Assembly: GCA_030220185.1 (NCBI GenBank)
Contig: JASPKZ010008348.1
Location: 1 to 64,000 of the forward strand
DNA: 64,000 bases
Direction of reading: 5' to 3'
From: Diploptera punctata
Taxonomy: Eukaryota; Arthropoda; Insecta; Blattodea; Blaberidae
This document shows positions 1 through 10,859 of the stretch, in pieces; position 1 is the first letter of the stretch; each line of letters begins with the position of its first letter. Below the pieces are notes generated by a model, which did not search any database, was not told the DNA's origin, and saw nothing but the letters and a program-made list of their open reading frames with translations. The position numbers and the translations under genes were made by a program.

Positions 1-660
1 GTCATAATTCGATAAAAACAACATGTTGGGAAATTTGGAATGAAATGCAGATCATTGGCAAACAAGCTGCAACAAAACCAGCGTACCGTAGAATATACAA
101 AATACCTAATCATCAATAGTTGCCCAAGTAAAAGAAGAAGGAACCATTAAATGGCAGAACGAATGGGACAACGCAGATAAAGGAAGCCACATGTAAGAAG
201 TTCTTCCCATCAGTCAGAGACAGATTAAAACTTAAATGTGAAATAACTCTAGAATTTTCTGAAATGGTAACTGGTCATGGAAAATAAATCACATCTTATC
301 GCATTGGAATATTAAACAACGCAACCTGTCCATGTAGAAAAGCATTCAAAATGTAGAACATCTCCTTTATAAATGTGAATTGCAGACAGCAGTTCTAGAA
401 ATAAGTTTGAAAGAAGAAATCAACAAAGAAGGAGGAACATGGCCTGTGACGGAGAAAGACCTAATACACAAAATTTAAGACATTTCAAAAAATATATAAA
501 AACAATAGTGTACGAAAAGAGTGATTAACAAGTGACGAAGATAAAAAAAAAACCATGTAAACAAAACCAATATGTGATGTTATGTAATGTTTATGTAATC
601 TGATTTTATGTTTGTTATGTTATGCATGTAATATTACTACGGTAATGGGGCATGCTGAAA
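1..660 (+). pseudogene. 3' end of an RNase-H-type LINE (relic)
   Basis: Translated in shifting frames, this gives the familiar tail of insect non-LTR retrotransposons that follows the RNase H domain: KWQNEWD, a CPC pair, then GGTWPVTEKDLI. Several stops and frameshifts break it. The 5' part lies outside the window. The right edge near 660 runs into an A-rich tail and simple AATAT repeats. Clade (Jockey- or R1/I-like) cannot be decided from this piece. Confidence 0.6.
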
Positions 661-678
661 AAAAAATAAATAAAAAAA

Positions 679-1080
679 AATATATAATATAATATAATAT
701 AATATAATATAATATAATATAATATAATAAAATATAATATAAATATGATATAATATAATAATAATATAATATAATCTAATATAATATAATATAATATGAT
801 ATGAATATAATATAGATATAATATATATAATATAATATGATATGATATGATATAATATAATATAATATAATATAATATAATATCAATAATAATATAATAT
901 AATATAATATAATAAAATAATATCACAATAAACATAATACCGATATACATATACGAATAAACATAATACCGATAACATAATATCGATAAAATAAAATCGC
1001 ATAAATATAATACAATAAACTATAATTCCTATAATATCATATACTATAATATAATATAATATAATCCCTATATCTATAAT
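679..1080. repeat. (AATAT)n low-complexity tract
   Basis: About 400 bp of imperfect AATAT pentamers with decayed edges. ORFs over it encode only Tyr/Ile runs and are artefacts. It directly follows the LINE tail, so it may have expanded from that tail. Confidence 0.95.
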
Positions 1081-1084
1081 CTAC

Positions 1085-1285
1085 TCTCATCTCATCTAAT
1101 CTCACTCCTCATCTCCTATCTCCATCTCCTATACATACTCCTCTCCTCGTCCTCTCCGTCTCACGATCACTCTCCTGTCCTCTCACTAACACTCCTCTCC
1201 TCTCCACTCCTCTCCTGCTCACTCATCCTCTGCTCTCCTCCTCCCTCCTTCTCCTCCTCCCCCTCCCCCTCCTCCTCTAACACGA
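1085..1285. repeat. CT-rich pyrimidine tract
   Basis: Long run of C and T on the plus strand (CTCATCTCATCTAATCTC changing to CCTCCTCC blocks). No coding or RNA feature seen; possible triplex/H-DNA former by composition. Confidence 0.85.
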
Positions 1286-1289
1286 CCTT

Positions 1290-2030
1290 TGGAGATTTTA
1301 CCAATGTTTTGTCATTAGTTATTTCGTTAAATATGGATTCACATAGAAATAATATCCATAAAGGTGATGCATTGTGTTGGTAACAGAGTTGCGTGATTTT
1401 AAATGTAAGTGACCTTCCTAACAGAAACTGCAAGTTCAAGGGCAGTTAACATTCATCAAGTCAACAGATCGGAGAGAATATAACTATTTCTGTAAAATAA
1501 CAATTACACTTCCTTCAGTACAACTTTCATCCTTAGATTTTAAAGAAAACACGGCTATTCTCTGCGATGTATCAGTCTGTGACTCTTGCAATAAGTGACT
1601 AACTATATCGATACTTATCGGTTAACATCGATTACAAATCGTGCTAGCGACATGTTTACCAATATATTTATTCATGCTTCCGCTATAGTCAATTGCCATC
1701 ATATATTCAGGTTAGATAGCAGGTCAGATTAAGTAAGGTTAGGTTAATTTAGATATGTATATTAGTTTATTACATACTTGATGACCTTCATATTTTGTTA
1801 GCGTGTTCCTCATAAGTTGGCTATACTGTTTAAGAAATGGCTAAAGTCTATCATTGTTAATATGGAGTATTTTAGGTTATTTTTACCTCAACATCTCGTT
1901 AAATTTTCAGGTATTTTTCGTATTTTTTAAAATACAAATATATTTTCTTCGTGTAATTATTCTCATACATAAACATACTGATGCAATTTTTTCATTGCGT
2001 TTTTTTATTTGGATTTATATCTATATTTAT
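1290..2030. other. No feature recognised
   Basis: AT-rich, unique-looking sequence without a supported ORF, RNA gene or repeat family seen elsewhere in the window. Confidence 0.6.
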
Positions 2031-2550
2031 TCCGAGCTAAGTTCCAAACAAACTTCCGTAAGGTATTACTCCGTCTATTGGTGGAACTGCGGTGCTACTT
2101 TTACGCGCCATGTGACTGAATTGTGTACGATAGAATCATTGTTCTTAGGCAACATCGTATTTTACGGGAAATAAGACTGAATACAGGGTAAGATGGTATT
2201 TTAATAATTAGGAATTTCCTCCATTTCTTACTTATTTATGACAAAAATTATATATGAGCATATCTAATCAGACGTTTACGATTTTTTTCATGATTTCGAT
2301 ATATATCCTTTATTAACAATTTAATTACGAACAAAATATTTGCTATATGCTGACTCACTTGTAAATTCTACTGTTAATTTCACCACATTCTCACTGTCTA
2401 ATGTAGGATATTTTAACATTAAACTGTTTGAAAACATTCAATTATTTTTCTCTTCACTTTTCAAATCATTTCTTATCCAATGTTTTAAGAAATTCTATCT
2501 ACCGGCAAAAATTCTGAGATTGATGAGGAATATCGTTTGAGTGATTTGGT
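2031..2550 (-). mobile_element. DNA transposon family T, truncated copy 1
   Basis: Begins with CCGAGCTAAGTTCC and continues with GGAACTGCGGTGCTACTTTT..., colinear with copies at 30351-31125 and 32469-33232. The far terminal inverted repeat is missing. On the minus strand it carries a decayed version of the relic exon best kept at 32754-32892. Non-autonomous here. Confidence 0.6.
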
Positions 2551-2925
2551 GTAAGGAACCAATGGTTGAATACATAATTGCAATTATTACCTACCACAGA
2601 CAGGTTGGGAAAGGGGAAGGACATGTGCTACGAATGGGGAATGGAAGAGGGACATAGAAATTCCTTGTACAAAAACCAGAGGGAAACCGCCCAGTAGTCA
2701 GACCAAGAATGAGGTGGGAGAATGACATTAATCACGATTTAAAGGAAGTATAAAGGAACCAATATTCCGGGTTCAAACCCGGGGTCGATGGATTTTTAGG
2801 ATGGAAAAAATCTATGGAGCAAGTCCTCCGGGAGAGACTTTAAGCCGTGGATCTCGAGTCTGAAGATTTTCAAGCTCTTAAAAAATCCTTAAGCCCGAAT
2901 AAAGAGGTCTCTAAGCAAAATTTAA

Positions 2926-3464
2926 CCCTTAAATTCGCAATGTATCCTATAGGATACATCAATTAGTATATTTTATTTAATATTTTTAATAAAACAGAAG
3001 AAAACGAACGATAAGAAATTACTTAAATATGCGTAGAATTACACAATATACCAAATTATTAGTCATTAAAAATATCTCTGCAGGCGGAAGAATTACGAAG
3101 CTCTATCTGTTGCTACACGTGACGTCATATAAGACAGTGTATACTGTCAGCGTCCCGCGTCCCATTCCCCTCTGCACTCATAGATAGCAGTGTCACGTGT
3201 TCTATTCCTGCATAAACACGATTGCAGTGCCCTCCGTCAACAACTGCACTTACTCCTTAAACGGGTAATAATAATAATAATAGCTATGTCTTTGTATGCA
3301 GATACAAAAAAGAAAGCTAAACAGTGTATAATGCTGAGTTTGCAGTGAAAGATCTGCTCTTGAGCAGAACACTATGAATGAATGAATAGCTATGTATGAT
3401 ATCGTTTTCATTGCGGTGCGTAATATAACTGACACAAGAAATTAGTGCTTCGCCAATTTAAGGG
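2926..3464. mobile_element. piggyBac-type MITE (TTAA target)
   Basis: TTAA at 2922-2925 and 3465-3468 flank a 539-bp element whose ends are inverted: CCCTTAAATTCGC left, GCCAATTTAAGGG right. TTAA duplication and a CCC start are the hallmarks of piggyBac-class elements. No transposase inside. A related left end (CTCTTAAATTGGCAATGTATCC, split as CTCTTAAATTGG and CAATGTATCC) occurs at about 19357. Confidence 0.85.
3290..3384 (+). mobile_element. LINE-3 3' end, nested in the MITE
   Basis: 95-bp 3' terminus with the TATGCAGATACAAAAAAGAA and TTTGCAGTGAAAGATCTGCT blocks of the LINE seen at 16675 and 18728, ending in a GAATGAATGAAT tail. Perfect 11-bp target duplication AATAGCTATGT at 3279-3289 and 3385-3395. 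Confidence 0.85.
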
Positions 3465-3654
3465 TTAACGACATCAACGTCCTAGTAACACCTAGTAATA
3501 GTTGCCTGTTATATGTCTCATTGGGTCGGTGTGTTGACCGCATGCTATCCATGACATCTATGAGTAAATAAGGTAACTAAAAATTAACTTGGTCTAGTAA
3601 CTCCTTACAAAGAAGAGGCAATGGCTCAACAATGGGCTACGCCATTATAGATAG

Positions 3655-4215
3655 ATATTATGTAGAGGATGATTGGAAACAATTCGATCAGGATAGGGAT
3701 GCATGGATAACTTATATCCGCGCGGGCATGAACCTACGGGTTCGATAGTGTCAGAGAGATAGTTAGTGGTAGGTAAAGAGTCTTGTAGAACGACACTTCG
3801 TTGCTAGAATGCGCAGTACACGGGCGTGGTTAGATGTGTTATATATTTAACTTTCACTTCAGTAATCTACTTAATATTTAAGCACTATGAGCGAGCTGGC
3901 TCGTTGGTCTAGGGGTATGATTCTCGCTTAGGGTGCGAGAGGTCCCGGGTTCAAATCCCGGACGAGCCCAATTTTTTTATATAGAATATAAGTTGAAGAA
4001 TCCTATGTACTGTTTAAAATTAACATCCATTATTGAATTTCATGAAACCAGAATCAAAATATAAGATTTAAAAATATACAATTTTATTTGTTACTAGCTA
4101 ATTCCCGGTGTGCGCTGCTACGCATAAATAAGTTTTTAAGAGTTATTAAATTATATGGTATATATTGCAACGAACCAAACAGTCGGTTGCTAGAGTCAAT
4201 ATTTAATTTCAAATT
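3655..4215. repeat. Duplicated tRNA-Pro segment, copy 1
   Basis: This segment and the one at about 9060-9625 share in order: an RTE LINE 3' end, about 120 bp of spacer, tRNA-Pro, and about 200 bp of downstream sequence running into the start of a TACTAGCTAATTCCCGG-type repeat. Flanks differ by substitutions and small indels. Boundaries are approximate. Confidence 0.85.
3898..3969 (+). tRNA. tRNA-Pro (anticodon AGG), copy 1
   Basis: 72-nt cloverleaf. The acceptor stem GGCTCGT pairs with ACGAGCC (3962-3968), discriminator C at 3969. The anticodon stem TCTCGC/GCGAGA carries loop TTAGGGT, anticodon AGG. The T arm CCCGGGTTCAAATCCCGG contains a perfect B box. A T-run from 3972 serves as Pol III terminator. 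It lies in a segment repeated at 9314 with one substitution in the D-arm. Confidence 0.95.
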
Positions 4216-4490
4216 TCGAGTAAACCGCCACTTCTAATGATCGGAGTTCGTTAATTTTTGTAGAATACCTTCCTGGGTTTATTTCAATAGGATATCGTGG
4301 GTTTATTTTTTGGATCATCAAATATTGCAGTGCATTTTACAATTTCGTTTTAGGTGAACTATACACATAATGGGTTTAGTACATAATAAGTAGAATAAAA
4401 ACTATCTCCCTGAAAATAAAATATATATGTGCGAAGTTTGAAGCCAATCGCATCCGAGCACAAACATACGCAGCCTAATTTTATATATAT
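4094..4490. repeat. Dispersed repeat F, copy
   Basis: Starts TACTAGCTAATTCCCGGTG and ends in a (TA)n tail after CGAGCACAAACATACG. Shares blocks (GGTTTATTT.AATAGGATAT, AGGTGAACT) with copies near 5800, 10626 and 13480. Insect genomes commonly carry TACTAGC...ATATAT repeats of this look; class not resolved. Confidence 0.65.
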
Positions 4491-4506
4491 ATATATATAT
4501 ATATGT

Positions 4507-4839
4507 CCACGGCTGTGGTCTCGAGGTAGCGTACTGCCTTGTCACGTAGCGGGCCCGGGTTCGATCCCCGCTCGGGACAGTTTTTCTGGGTGAGGTTTTT
4601 ATTGGGGTTTTTCCTCACCTGTAAGACAAATGTCAGGAAAACTTTAAGGCCAAACGGTCCCCGAAATCATATGGTCATCACGATCATCATCATCATCATC
4701 ATTATCATCATCATCATCATTCTTCATCGGCGTGGAAAGCAACGGGAAACTACCACACCTAAAATTCCCTAGTAAAGCTGCAAAGCATAGCATGAAAATG
4801 CTATGATTGCAGTGAAAGACCTGCCTTCGGGGAGAATTA
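4507..4839 (+). mobile_element. SINE family B (tRNA-derived)
   Basis: tRNA-like head with GGTCTCGAGGTAGCG and B box GGGTTCGATCCCC, then CTGGGTGAGG.., an ATC microsatellite in the middle and a tail block TGCTATGATTGCAGTGAAAG. Other copies at 13220, 20440, 25338, 34994 and partial ones at 43750 and 46335. Confidence 0.85.
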
Positions 4840-4841
4840 AT

Positions 4842-5259
4842 AATTCAACGGCAAAATTTCAGGAATGAGTTCCTCATATGAAGAGAATAAAAAAAAGTGT
4901 ATGGGTCCGGAAATTGATAATTACAGAGTTATTCGAACTTTTATGAATGATGGGTTATTAAGGTTTACAGTAGTTATTGACAGTTTGTTTTCTGTTGATT
5001 GTAGGCTGCTATGATGTACACAAATGAAGAATATGCCTGTATTGAGGCACAAGGAGGTCACTTTGAACATTTCATCTGACAGAACAGAACGCTCCAACAA
5101 GTCCCTTGCATTTTTGTTGCCATGTACTAACATTCATAAAAGTTCGAATAACTCTGTAATTATGAATTTCTGGACCCATGTTGTAATACACTTTTTTTAT
5201 TCTCTCCATTATGAGGGACTCATTCCTGAAATTTTGCCGTTGAGTTATGTTACACCCTG
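4842..5259. mobile_element. Mariner-like MITE / foldback
   Basis: About 100-bp inverted arms: left from AATTCAACGGCAAAATTTCA, right its inverse ending in GTTACACCCTG (5259). The right tip reads CAGGGTGTAAC inward, typical of mariner ends, next to TA. The left tip is lost at the SINE junction. No ORF of transposase. Confidence 0.7.
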
Positions 5260-5364
5260 CATATACTAGCGGACCCGGCAAACGATGTCCTGCCCGAATG
5301 TTCATTCTCGTGTCATGGCCGGACGATAAGTTACTTTTTTACAACAAAATTCACTAATTAAGAT

Positions 5365-5745
5365 CATCATCATCATCATCACTCCAGGGATTAGGCAATT
5401 GCCCGTTCCGACTTCATATTGCATCAGCCCAACGTCTTCTAGGTCTTCCAACATCACGCCTTCCTCTTGCTTGATAATTTCTGGCTAACAATGGATATCT
5501 CTCCTTACTCATTCCATCCATGTGATCAATCCATTTCTGTCTGTAATTCGTGACTTTATCCAATAAAGGCTGTACTTTCAATTCTTCTCTTATATCCTCA
5601 TTTCTTATTCTATCAAGTCTTGTACATCCTTTTACTTGTCTTAGGAACCGCATCTCTGCCGTCTGTATTCTATCCCTCTGTCTTTTCACTGGAGCCCAAG
5701 TTTCACATCCATACAATATTGTGGGGACCGCCATACTAATTAAGA
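5365..5745 (-). pseudogene. LINE-2 C-terminal fragment
   Basis: Minus-strand reading gives ILYGCETWAPVKRQRDRIQT and later EMRFLRQVKGCTRLDRIRNE, ending RGRRDVGRPRRRW and an ATC-repeat tail (plus-strand TCATCATC at 5365). This is the post-RT tail of a non-LTR element. Related pieces at 10500, 23526, 26735 and 43415. Confidence 0.8.
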
Positions 5746-6345
5746 TGTAATTGCATATTATTAAATAAGTTCTCAAGAAAACTCCTCACTGCCATCTGCT
5801 GTAACTGAAGAAACGTGCATGATGACGTCACATTGTTGTCGCGCGGAATATGTCGATAATGCAAATTACTACATATCTGGAAAAATATCCTATAACGCGA
5901 TCGCAGCGCCACCTACCGAGTCCAATTGTGAATCTGAACCATCCAGTGACCCACTCAAACACACGGAAAAAATTCATCAAAATAATTCCAGTCGTTTAGC
6001 AGTTTTTAATTTCGGGTTTCAAGTAAACCTCCTCTTCTAATTGCCGGATTTTGCTCATTTGACAGTACTTATGTCGGTTTATTTTAATAGGATATACTGA
6101 GTTTCGTTGTGAATCATCGAAAAATGTGACCTTTAGAACGATTTTTAAATTTTCACTTCAGGTGAACTCCTACACCTAATGGTTTTAGAGGGTCCAATTA
6201 TGAATCTAAACCATTCGGTGACCCAATCAGACACACACAAAAAAGTCATAAAATCGGTCCAGTCGTTTAGGAGTTCAGTGACAAACACACGTACAGAAAA
6301 AAAAATTATATATAAAATTTCATCTCCATGATTTATTACTCAAGC
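5745..6345. repeat. Dispersed repeat F, copy
   Basis: GATGACGTCACATTGTTGTC..., CGATCGCAGCGCCACC, GGTCCAGTCGTTTAGGAG and ACACACGTACAGAAAAAA blocks, colinear with 13480-13990. Short ORFs across it are not supported as genes. Confidence 0.75.
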
Positions 6346-8257
6346 AATTACTATAATATAAAGCCACATCGTAATAATTTTTAGATACAACGTGCTGATT
6401 ACTCGGCATTGCTCGAGAATCTACGTATCCCGAAGTACTTGGCATAAATGAGCTGAAAGACAAAATACGTTATAAAAGAATACCAGCCGTACGCTGCCAT
6501 GCTTGCCCGGGAACCTACTTATCCAGATCTTCTTGGCATCAATGAAAAGACAAAAATGGTTATTGTGAGTTATCCGTAAAAGATAAACATATGCTGTCCC
6601 GGCCTTTTTTTGTAGAGTTTTTTGAGTAATTCAATTCTGTGTACATTAATTTGGTGTACTGGTTATGGTTTAGGCAGCGTAAGCCATTTAAATGACAAAA
6701 TAGGGACTTTGTTTCACGTTTTTCACTATAAAGGATGATTTTAAGGGTGAAGGGTTTGAGTATTACAACTATCTTATAGCCTATGTTTATCCCTTGAATC
6801 TCTTGAACATTTTGCAAAAAGCCCCATCACAATCGGATGAACGGTATGGCAGCGCATAAATTACGAACAAACAAACAAACAAACACAAACATTAATTTTT
6901 CTATATTAGACTAGCTAATACCCGGCATGAGCTGCTACGCCAAAATAAATGAACATTAATGTGCTTTTATGTTTAGTTGAATGGAAAAATAATTATACAT
7001 TTATATTTTTTTAGATACCCCGTACGATTACCCGGCGTTGCCTGGAAATCTACTTATCCCGACCTTCTTGGCATAAATGAGCTAAAATACGAACGTTAAT
7101 GTGTTTTATGTTTAGTTAGATAAGTAAGAAGAAAGATTTATATCGTAATTATTTTTAGATACCCCGTGCTGTTTACTCGGCGTTGTCCTGGAATCTACTC
7201 ATTCCGATCTTTTTGGCATAAATGAGCTGAAAGACGAAAACTAATGTACTTCTTATGATTAGTTGAATAAGTGGAATGGAAAATAATTATAAATGTATAT
7301 CGTAATTATTTTAAGATTCCCCGTGCTGAATACCCGGTGTTGCCCGGGAATCTACTTATCTCGATCTTCTTGGCATAAATGAGCTAAAAGACAAAATTCG
7401 TTATTGTGAGTTATCCGCGGTGGACTAGTGATTATGCTCCTTGCCTCTGGTCCCGAGGGTCGCGGGTTGAAACCCGGCCGGGGTCGATGGATTTTTAAGG
7501 ATGGAAAAATCCAAGGAGCAAGTCCTACGGGAGGGACTTTAAGCCGTGGGTCCCGAGTCTGAAGATTTTCAGGCTCGTAAAAGATCCTTAAGCCTGAATG
7601 AAAAGGCCTCTAAGCAGAATTTACCGAATTTTCCCGTCCTAATACTACCTTGGTTTTCTAGATGTCAGTATGAGGCGGAACGCTGACCACGGACCACTCA
7701 AGTGACATCTATAAGAAAACAAGTGTAACCAAATTAGTATGGTTCAAATTCTTCCCTGTAGGGGGAGAGCTCCTAAATCTCTGTTAAGGGAAAATATGGG
7801 CTTACAAGAAGAAGAGTTATCCGTAAAAGAATACTTCCATGTGCTGCTATGCTTGCACAGGAATAGGCCTATACGTCTCGATCTTCTTGGCATCAATGAG
7901 AAACAAAAATGGTTATTATGAGTTATCCGTAAGAGTTTAAACATATGCTGTCGCGGATTTTTTGTAGAGCTTTTTGAGATATCCAATTCTGTGTACATTA
8001 ATATTATGTATTTGTTATGGTTTAGACAGCGCAAGCCATTTAAGCGTCAAAAGAACTACTTTTTTCACGTTTTGCACTACAAAGGGCGAATTTTAAGGGT
8101 GTAGGAGATGAGTATTACAACTCTCTTATAGCCTATGTTCATCCCGGGAATCTCCTGAACATTTTGCAAAAACCCCCTTCATAATCGAATCAACGGTATG
8201 GCCGCGCATAAAGTACAAACAAACAAACAAACATTCATTTTTATATATTGGATATGA
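6346..8257. repeat. Repeat D: array of degenerate ~130-150-bp units
   Basis: Recurring core GATTACCCGGCGTTGCCC.GGAATCTACTTATCCCGATCTTCTTGGCATAAATGAGCT (shown in consensus parts: CCCGGCGTTGCCCGGGAAT; CTTCTTGGCATAAATGAGCT) near 6400, 6500, 7040, 7170, 7330 and 7860, with 3' ends in AACAAACAAACAAAC and ATATTAGA. A SINE splits it at 7418. Related array at 9860-10495. Confidence 0.7.
7418..7813 (+). mobile_element. SINE family A, full copy with target duplication
   Basis: 396 bp between perfect 10-bp repeats GAGTTATCCG (7408-7417 and 7814-7823). tRNA-like head CGGTGGACTAGTGATTATG with a B-box-like GGGTTGAAACCCGG, then TCGATGGATTTTTAAGGATG and the CTTTAAGCCGTGGG body. It interrupts a repeat D unit, which resumes cleanly. 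Confidence 0.88.
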
Positions 8258-9185
8258 TGATATATGCTTACGAGTATTTGAGAATAAAGTTATTAGGAAA
8301 ATTTTGGACCAAAAAGAGATGAACAGACAGGTGAATGGAGAAAACTACATTATAGTGAGCTACATGATATATAACGTATAAGAAGCCGATATAATAAGAA
8401 CAGTTAAATCACGTATTATACCACCAAGTTAACTCTGCACGGACGGAGCGAGCTAGTGTTGCCGAACTATTGAATCTATGAAAGGGATGTAGAGGACGAC
8501 CATACATCCGATAGGTACTGAAATGGTTCAACTTTAAGTGAGCGGAGAATCCCTAAACACGTGTGATGGATCTTAACATGGTTGTCAAAATATTCTTTTA
8601 AGCACGGAATGCTGAAGCGGTGGGATCATTTAAAATGACGTATTTGTCTTCTCTCCGTTACCAGCCTCACAGTGGCAACATTTAATGAGAAGGGACAGCT
8701 CATTTCTACATGTAACCCCAATAGTAACAGGGTTGTCAAATTAGACATTTTGCCAATGACCGCGTAGAAGGACGGACCATTAAAATGCATAGTATTTGTC
8801 AGCTCTCTACCTGCCAGACAAAGAACATATACAGAGGACAGGAAGTGGCAACATAGTAAGGAAGAGAAAGAGAAGGACAGCATGTTGGTTAACATATTTT
8901 TCGCCTGCGCAGATTACTTAGTGGAGTAGTAGACTGTGATGGGCAGGATATATGGCACGAATGGGGGATAAAATATGTGCATGGAAGCTTCTTGTAGGAA
9001 AACCGGAGGGAAAACGTCCAGTTGGTAGACTAAGAATGAGGTGGGAGAATAACATGAACTATGAAAGATTATACAGGGGATGATTGGAAAACATTAGCTC
9101 AGGATGGGGCTGCATGGAGATCATATGTCTTATGTCCACGCGGGGATGAACCTACGGTTTCGATGTGCCAGTGAGTTAGTTAAGG
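8258..9185 (+). pseudogene. RTE LINE 3' fragment, interrupted
   Basis: Begins TACGAGTATTTGAGAATAAA (the LRVFENKVL part) and ends with the GGGTTCGAT-like 3' end and GTTAGTTA tail. An approximately 510-bp repeat (8417-8928) sits between ..GTTAAATCACGTA and GTAGACTGTGATGGGC. Confidence 0.75.
8417..8928. repeat. Repeat G, copy 1 (inside RTE)
   Basis: CCAAGTTAACTCTGCACGG, CTAAACACGTGTGA, TTGTCAAAATATTC and GGGATCATTTAAAA blocks are shared with 14265-15330. It contains internally repeated halves (ACCAGCCTCACAGTGGCAAC and similar). Class unknown. Confidence 0.6.
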
Positions 9186-9625
9186 GTACGTAAAGAACCT
9201 TTTAGAACCACATTTGGTCGCTAGAATGCGCAGTACACCGGCGTGGTTACACGTTATATTTATAACTTTCACTTCAATAGTGTACTTAATACATTAAACG
9301 TAACGAACGAGCTGGCTCGTTGGTATAGGGGTATGATTCTCGCTTAGGGTGCGAGAGGTCCCGGGTTCAAATCCCGGACGAGCCCAATTTTTTTATAGAA
9401 TATAAGTTGAAGAATTCTATGTACTGTTTAAAATTAACATCCATTATTGAATTTCATGAAACCAGAATCAAAATATAAGATTTAAAAATATATTATTTTA
9501 TTTGATACTAGCTAATTCCCGGCGTGCGCTGCTACGCGCAAAATAAAATGATTAAGCATTCATTAAATTGTAGGCTATACATTGCGACGAACCAAATATG
9601 TCGGTAATTTAAAATTTCAGGTATT
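9060..9625. repeat. Duplicated tRNA-Pro segment, copy 2
   Basis: Second copy of the segment at 3655-4215, same orientation, about 5.4 kb away. Contains RTE 3' end, spacer, tRNA-Pro and downstream region. Confidence 0.85.
9314..9385 (+). tRNA. tRNA-Pro (anticodon AGG), copy 2
   Basis: Identical to the copy at 3898 except for one C-to-A change in the D-loop region (GGTATAGGGG for GGTCTAGGGG). All stems, anticodon AGG, B box and downstream T-run are kept. The flanks diverge visibly more than the gene, which suggests both copies may be functional. Confidence 0.93.
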
Positions 9626-9859
9626 ATCGCCTCACTGTGATGGTTGTCCGTTTATATAAAAGCGGGTGCCGCGTGACAATGCTTAACATGCGGAATTATT
9701 ATAGTGGCGGTAGTCGGCATCTTTGTATTTAATTATATATATAACAGCTGCGGGGAATCAAAGCGAGCCGCTGAACAATCATCATAGTGAGTCTACTATA
9801 TGGTCGGATTTCGCTGATTTTTGGATAGACTAATACCTACCCTGTTTATTTTTATAGCA

Positions 9860-10495
9860 TACTAGCTAATGCCCGGCGTGTGCTGCTACACCTAAATAAA
9901 TACGATATAAATCGTAATAATGTGTTTTTACGTTTAGTTGAATAAGTAAAAGGAAAATGATTATAAATTTATATCACTATTATTTTTAGATACCTCGTGC
10001 TGATTACCCGGCATTGCCCGGGAATCTACGTATCCCAATGTATTTGGCATAAATGAGCTGAAAGACAAAATTCGTTATTTCGAGTTATTCGTGCTCTGCT
10101 CTGCTTGCCTGGAAATCTACTTATCCCAATCTTTTTGGTATCAATGAAAAACAAAAATGGTTATTGTGAGTTATCCATAAAAGATAAACATATGCTGTCG
10201 CGGGCTTTTTTGTAGAGTTTTTTTTTAAGTTAATCAATTCTGTGTATATTAATTTGGTATATTTGTTATGGTTTAGGCAGCGCAAGCCATTTAAGCGTAC
10301 AAAAAGCCACTTTTATTTTACTTTTTCACTATAAAGGGTGATTTTTAAGGATGAATAGCTTAAGCATTAAAGCTTTCTTATTCCCGGGAATCTCCTGAAC
10401 ATTTTGCAAAAAAACTCCATCACAATCGGATCATCGGTATGGCCGCGCATAAAGTACGAACAAACAAACATTAATTTTTATATATTAGATAAGTT
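9860..10495. repeat. Repeat D array, second locus
   Basis: Begins ACTAGCTAATGCCCGGCGTG, has two monomers with GATTACCCGGCATTGCCCGG and CTTGCCTGGAAATCTACTTA, and ends AACAAACAAAC...TATATTAGA, as at 6346-8257. Confidence 0.7.
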
Positions 10496-10499
10496 ATCC

Positions 10500-10625
10500 A
10501 AAACACATAACAAAATACAAACCTAAAGGCACCCGAGATGTGGGCAGACCTAGAAAGAGATGGGCTGAAGTCGGAACGGGTCAACAGACCTAATCCATGA
10601 ATGCAGATGATGATGATGATGATGA
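10500..10625 (+). pseudogene. LINE-2 3' end fragment
   Basis: Reads the end of the GRP-RRW tail (GATGTGGGCAGACCTAGAAA) and closes in a GATGAT microsatellite, matching the LINE-2 copy at 5365. Confidence 0.65.
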
Positions 10626-10850
10626 TATTAGTTAAGGTGAGTTTCGTTGTGAAACATCGAAAAAAGCGACCTCTAGAGCGATTTTAAAAATGTTCGTTTC
10701 AGGAGAACTCCTACACCTGATGTATTTAGAACATAATAGATAACATAAAAATCCTCTTCTTGATAAAATACACACATGTGTTAAGTTTCAAATATTCCAG
10801 GTTTGCGAGCACAAACGTGTGTACGCTAATTATATATATATATATATATT
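10626..10850. repeat. Dispersed repeat F, 3' part
   Basis: Shares GAGTTTCGTTGTGAAACATC, AGGAGAACTCCTACACCT and the terminal (TA)n with the copies at 5745 and 13390. Confidence 0.65.
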
Positions 10851-10859
10851 AATGTTTGT

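Larger units (their letters stand above)
2758..3649 (+). mobile_element. SINE family A, split copy
   Basis: B-box region GGGTTCAAACCC, then GGTCGATGGATTTTT, the paired segments AAATC..GATTT-like and GGGAGAGACTTTAAGCCGTG match the full copy at 7418-7813. The 3' half (from 3469, CGACATCAACGTCC...) matches the 3' half of the other copies, so it is one SINE cut by the element at 2926-3464. Confidence 0.75.
2600..3765 (+). mobile_element. RTE LINE 3' fragment, host of a four-deep nest
   Basis: 2600-2757 gives the LINE C-terminal coding region (the GHVARMG...GKPEGKRPVGRP...RWEN part). It stops after GGAAGTA and resumes near 3650 (GATGATTGG...) to the 3' end at 3765 with GTTAG-type tail. The gap is filled by a SINE, which holds a TTAA element, which holds another LINE end. 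Confidence 0.8.

Noticed and set aside
615..950. 111-codon ORF of Tyr/Ile on minus strand
   Set aside because: Purely the AATAT pentamer repeat translated; no coding signal.
4507..4580. tRNA gene candidate at SINE B head
   Set aside because: No acceptor stem; repeated with a constant non-tRNA body.
6346..8257. CRISPR-like array
   Set aside because: Units are degenerate, 130-150 bp, no short uniform spacers, and the genome is insect.
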